Source of the DNA: Stramentimicrobium sp964433555
Lineage (GTDB): Bacteria; Atribacterota; Phoenicimicrobiia; Phoenicimicrobiales; Stramentimicrobiaceae
Length of the DNA stretch: 64,000 nt
Assembly: GCA_964433555.1 (NCBI GenBank)
Contig: CAYSRG010000011.1
Location: forward strand, 1-64,000
Direction of reading: 5' to 3'
A program made the translations under genes and the position numbers. Under the pieces are notes generated by a model. It had not been told where the DNA came from, did not search any database, and worked only from the letters and a program-made list of their open reading frames with translations. Position 1 is the first letter of the stretch, and each line of letters begins with the position of its first letter. This document shows, piece by piece, positions 60,962-64,000 of this stretch.

Positions 60962-62650
60962 ATGGCTCAATACCAATCCATCTATAGAAAATGGAGACCT
61001 CAATCTTTTGAAGATGTTGTAGGTCAGAATCATATCATTCAGACCCTAAGGAATGCTATTAAGCTGAATCGAATCTCCCATGCTTACCTTTTTTCCGGTC
61101 CTCGTGGTGTTGGGAAAACTACTACTGCTCGAATTCTGGCTAAAGCCCTCAATTGCCAGAATGGTCCTACAGAGCATCCCTGTAACCAATGCTCCTGTTG
61201 TATCCGTATTAATAAAGGTCAATCTATGGATGTATTGGAAATTGATGGAGCTTCAAATCGTGGGATTGAAGAAATTAGAGAGTTAAGAAGTAAAATTGGT
61301 TTTGCTCCCGCAGAGGGAAGATACAAAATATATATTATCGATGAAGTGCATATGCTAACTAATGAGGCGTTTAATGCTTTGTTAAAGACTTTAGAAGAAC
61401 CTCCCAGTCAGGTGTTATTTATTTTCGCTACTACTGCATCTCATAAGGTTCCTAAGACAATTTTATCTCGTTGCCAATGTTTTTATTTTCATAGAATTTC
61501 CATTGAGGAGATGGTAGAAAAATTAAAAAGAATTGTCGAAGAAGAAAAACTAAATATTGATTTATCTTCTTTGCGTTTAATTGCCGAAAGTGCTACTGGT
61601 TCTATGAGAGATGCAGAAAGTATCTTAGATCAGGTTATTACTTACAGTGAAAACAAGGTTACACCAGAAGAGGTCAGGGATATTTTGGGACTTATACCAC
61701 GTGAAACATTCTGGCAATTAATAGAGGCTATAATTAATCATAATACTGAGATAGGACTTAAGTTGATTAATAAGTTAGTCAGAGAAGGAGTAGAGCTAAA
61801 TCAATTTGTCCAGGATTTACTTATTTATACTCATAACATTTCTCTTCTTAAAATTTTAGGCAAAGATAATCCTTATTCTCATCTTTACCTGGAAAGCTCA
61901 GAGTCGGACAAAATCTGGGAATCGTTGGTAAATACTGATATCAAGACCATATTTGATATTATAGAAGAATTAAAAATAATTGAGGAAAGGATAAGGTTCC
62001 ATCATTATCCCTGGGTTTTATTGGAATTAATGATAGCAAAGCTAACTCATGCTAAAGACAAATCTACCCAACAGGAAGCCCTTGCTGCAGATATGATTAG
62101 TAAAAGAGTTACCGTGAAAAAGGTAGAAACAATACAGCCATCAATAGAGAAGGACAAAAATAAATATCCTTCTAAAGATGAAGTCACCACGAATATGAAA
62201 AGCCCAAAAAAGTATGAACTGGAGAAATTCTGGCCAAAAGTACTATCCAGAATAAAGAAGGAAAAAATTTCTCTTTATGCTTTTTTAATGGCTGGAAATA
62301 ATATTGGCATTGAGGATGACCAATTAATTGTTAGTTTTTCCACAGATTGTCTTTTTCATAAAGAAAGTCTGGAAAAAAAGGAAAATAAAGAAAAGGTAGA
62401 GACAATTTTAAAAGAAGAATCAAATTGTGAAGTTAAATTGAAATGTATTATCGAAGAAAATAAGAGCAAGGAAGATAAAAACTTTGCTTTAGAAAAGAAT
62501 AAAGGTAAAATTAAAGATAACCATTCTCTGGTTAAACCAGTGGAGGAAGAGAAGAAAAAGAATGATAGCAATAAAGAGGAAAATTTGACTGAGAATAATA
62601 TTTTAAAAAGAGCTCGTGACTTATTTGGTGGAGAGATAAGCAAAGAATAA
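60962..62650 (+). CDS. dnaX: DNA polymerase III subunits gamma/tau
   Basis: Clamp-loader ATPase, 562 residues. AAA+ core with Walker A SGPRGVGKTT (about residue 44), zinc Cys (CQNGPTEHPCNQCSCC), Walker B IIDEVHM, sensor 1 and SRC motif (TILSRCQCFYF), followed by domain III and a long lysine-rich C-terminal tail. An A-run near codon 472 forms a perfect slippery heptamer and a stop is met two codons later in the -1 frame, so a shorter gamma form of about 475 residues could be made. ATG 60962 starts 44 nt after the SRP RNA. Confidence 0.95.
   Translation: MAQYQSIYRKWRPQSFEDVVGQNHIIQTLRNAIKLNRISHAYLFSGPRGVGKTTTARILAKALNCQNGPTEHPCNQCSCCIRINKGQSMDVLEIDGASNRGIEEIRELRSKIGFAPAEGRYKIYIIDEVHMLTNEAFNALLKTLEEPPSQVLFIFATTASHKVPKTILSRCQCFYFHRISIEEMVEKLKRIVEEEKLNIDLSSLRLIAESATGSMRDAESILDQVITYSENKVTPEEVRDILGLIPRETFWQLIEAIINHNTEIGLKLINKLVREGVELNQFVQDLLIYTHNISLLKILGKDNPYSHLYLESSESDKIWESLVNTDIKTIFDIIEELKIIEERIRFHHYPWVLLELMIAKLTHAKDKSTQQEALAADMISKRVTVKKVETIQPSIEKDKNKYPSKDEVTTNMKSPKKYELEKFWPKVLSRIKKEKISLYAFLMAGNNIGIEDDQLIVSFSTDCLFHKESLEKKENKEKVETILKEESNCEVKLKCIIEENKSKEDKNFALEKNKGKIKDNHSLVKPVEEEKKKNDSNKEENLTENNILKRARDLFGGEISKE
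62374..62380 (+). promoter_or_regulatory. Candidate -1 frameshift site in dnaX
   Basis: Heptamer A AAA AAG read in the zero frame as GAA AAA AAG, the same slippery sequence as in E. coli dnaX. After a -1 slip the ribosome reads GGA AAA TAA and stops at 62386-62388. I see no clear upstream Shine-Dalgarno stimulator or strong downstream hairpin, and the region is A-rich, so chance is possible. Confidence 0.4.
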
Positions 62651-62668
62651 GAAAAGAGGTTGTTAAAT

Positions 62669-62977
62669 ATGGATATGAAATTCTTAATGAAGCAGGCTCA
62701 AGAGATGCAGAAAAAAATGGAAGCTCTAAAAGAAGAGCTATCCCTTAAGGAAATAAAAGTTACCTCCGGGGGCGGCATGGTTGAATTAGTTATTAATGGA
62801 CAGCAGGAAATTAAAGAGATTCATATTGAGCCAGATATTATTGACTCTGAAGATAAAGAAATGTTAGAAGATTTAGTTCTAGCAGCAGTCAATGAAGGGA
62901 TTAGGCAATCTAAAGAAATGGTAAATGAAGAAATAATGAAATTAACTGGTGGTATGAATCTACCAGGATTATTTTAA
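62669..62977 (+). CDS. YbaB/EbfC nucleoid-associated protein
   Basis: 102 residues: MKFLMKQAQEMQKKMEALKEEL is the N-terminal helix, VTSGGGMVELVINGQQEIKEIHIEPDIID the central strands and DLVLAAVNEGIRQSKEMVNEEIMKLTGGM the C-terminal helix. It binds DNA as a dimer and is normally co-transcribed with dnaX and recR, as here. AAGAGG precedes ATG 62669; an in-frame TTG at 62660 is less likely. Confidence 0.95.
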   Translation: MDMKFLMKQAQEMQKKMEALKEELSLKEIKVTSGGGMVELVINGQQEIKEIHIEPDIIDSEDKEMLEDLVLAAVNEGIRQSKEMVNEEIMKLTGGMNLPGLF

Positions 62978-62990
62978 TGGTTAATGAAAA

Positions 62991-63605
62991 ATGAGTTATC
63001 AATATGCAAGACCATTAGCTATATTAATTGATGAATTATCAAAACTCCCTGGTATCGGCCCCAAGACTGCCCAGAGATTGGCATTATATATTCTAAATAT
63101 TCCTAGAGAAGAAGCAGGAGTATTAGCTCAGTCTATTATCAATGCCAAGGAGAAGATTAAAAGATGTCAGATTTGTCATAATCTTACTGACCAGGATATC
63201 TGTGAAATCTGTCAGGAAAAGACCAGACAGAGAGATACTATTTGTGTTGTAGAAACAGCGCGAGATTTAATGGCACTGGAAAAGACAGGGGGATATAAGG
63301 GATTGTATCATGTTTTACAGGGAGCCATTTCTCCTCTGGATGGAGTAGAACCAGATCATCTAACTATTGATCATCTTATTTCTCGCTTAAAAACTGAGAA
63401 AATAACGGAAATTATTTTAGCTACCAATCCTAATATTGAGGGAGAAGTAACTGCTTCCTATATTGCCAGGCTGGTTAGACCTTTAGGTATAAAGGTAACA
63501 AGAATCGCCTATGGAATACCCATAGGGGGTGATTTGGAATATGCTGATGAAGTAACCTTAACACAAGCCTTAATAGGAAGGCAAATTTTTAAAAATGAAA
63601 AATAA
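62991..63605 (+). CDS. recR: Recombination protein RecR
   Basis: 204 residues: N-terminal HhH (LIDELSKLPGIGPKTAQRLALYIL), zinc finger C4 (CQICHNLTDQDICEICQ), Toprim domain (TICVVETARDLMALEKT, LGAISPL-type LQGAISPLDGVEPD) and the C-terminal RIAYGIPIGGDLEYADEVTL. It acts with RecO and RecF to load RecA. The length is normal. It follows ybaB by 13 bp with no strong ribosome site before ATG 62991 (TTAATGGTTAATGAAAA). Confidence 0.96.
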   Translation: MSYQYARPLAILIDELSKLPGIGPKTAQRLALYILNIPREEAGVLAQSIINAKEKIKRCQICHNLTDQDICEICQEKTRQRDTICVVETARDLMALEKTGGYKGLYHVLQGAISPLDGVEPDHLTIDHLISRLKTEKITEIILATNPNIEGEVTASYIARLVRPLGIKVTRIAYGIPIGGDLEYADEVTLTQALIGRQIFKNEK

Positions 63606-63635
63606 GATGATAAATCATTAATGGAGGTATTTCTT

Positions 63636-64000
63636 ATGAAAAAAATTATTGAAGTTCGATGGCATGGCAGAGGTGGGCAGGGTGCTGTTACCGCGTCTAA
63701 ATTGCTTGCCACTTCTGCCCTGGCTGAGGAAAAGTATATTCAGGCTTTTCCTGAATACGGACCAGAAAGGATGGGTGCACCCATTCAGTCTTTTACCAGG
63801 ATAAGTGATGAACCAATTAAGATTCACTGTCATGTAACTAATCCAGATATGGTAGTGGTACTTGATCCAACCCTAATTGGCACCGTTGATATTACTGAAG
63901 GATTGCCTGAGAAGGGCATAATTGTGGTCAATACTAATGAAACTCCAGCTGAAATAAGAAAAAAACTTGCTGTAAAAGGTAAAAAAATATTTACTATTGA
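63636..64000 (+). CDS. 2-oxoacid:ferredoxin oxidoreductase gamma subunit (partial)
   Basis: Open to the window end. Starts MKKIIEVRWHGRGGQGAVTASKLLATSAL and continues EYGPERMGAPIQSFTRISD and VVVLDPTLIG, the gamma-chain (PorG/KorC/VorC-type) domain that closes over the CoA site. GGAGG precedes ATG 63636. The other chains (delta, alpha, beta) should lie just beyond the edge. Which 2-oxoacid is used cannot be told from this part. Confidence 0.9.
   Translation, partial: MKKIIEVRWHGRGGQGAVTASKLLATSALAEEKYIQAFPEYGPERMGAPIQSFTRISDEPIKIHCHVTNPDMVVVLDPTLIGTVDITEGLPEKGIIVVNTNETPAEIRKKLAVKGKKIFTI

Overview
The window reads as a stretch of an AT-rich, anaerobic, peptidoglycan-making bacterial chromosome. 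Anaerobic metabolism is indicated by a single-chain pyruvate:ferredoxin oxidoreductase, a second 2-oxoacid:ferredoxin oxidoreductase gamma subunit at the right edge, an EFR1-type ferredoxin and flavodoxins. Cell-wall and lipoprotein genes (murD, lgt, a Lit-like DUF1461 protein) indicate a bacterium. The ATP synthase is an N-type, probably Na+-linked, enzyme. The mix suggests an uncultured lineage such as Atribacterota, but that is a guess from gene content, not a demonstrated placement.

Layout. The left edge (3-38) looks like the last repeat of a CRISPR array lying outside the window, followed by a frameshifted lipoprotein gene. Positions 0.9-19 kb are a housekeeping and energy block: surE, tRNA-Ser(GCU), a GNAT enzyme, a PspC-type protein, pyruvate kinase, the complete N-ATPase operon atpDCQRBEFAG, a copper-type P-ATPase, nifJ with a DHODH-like partner, and lgt. 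From 19.4 to 33.2 kb come a nitroreductase, a Lit-like protein, a proteasome-fold Ntn hydrolase, murD on the minus strand, an import system (two tandem DUF3798 binding proteins, a double-NBD ATPase, two permeases and an M24 peptidase) and an acyl-ACP thioesterase. tRNA-Arg(ACG) then sits next to tadA, the enzyme family that edits it, and tRNA-Ser(CGA) follows.

The most notable region is 34.4-46.7 kb, an integron-like cassette array. A divergent Xer-like tyrosine recombinase, which lacks the extra segment typical of IntI, is followed by a candidate attI and then ten well-formed attC sites plus a degenerate one. Each cassette carries mostly one plus-strand gene: NTF2-like, SRPBCC, unknown, membrane, DUF3795, RlmJ-like pseudogene, ICMT-like, a three-gene TetR/ABC exporter cassette with its own operator, DUF3795-DUF3788, SpoIIM-like and Cdd1-like. 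Each intact cassette has long terminal inverted repeats extending past the core R boxes. In 8 of 10 they share one asymmetric mismatch at the same position, which pairs as G.T only on the bottom strand.

From about 45.7 to 58 kb the region looks like a decayed cassette or accessory zone. It holds pseudogenes of DUF1801, DUF3795 (twice), isochorismatase and RibD/DHFR-like genes, a second attC remnant at 52.0 kb, and small single-gene functions (PhzF, OsmC, YbaK, ICMT, TauE, cupin, flavodoxin, several DUF3795 proteins). From 59.6 kb the core genome resumes: nth, tRNA-Ser(GGA), a large SRP RNA, dnaX, ybaB and recR in the order seen in Bacillus-like genomes, and a partial porG-like gene.

All calls come from reading the sequence. 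No alignment, profile or folding program was run.
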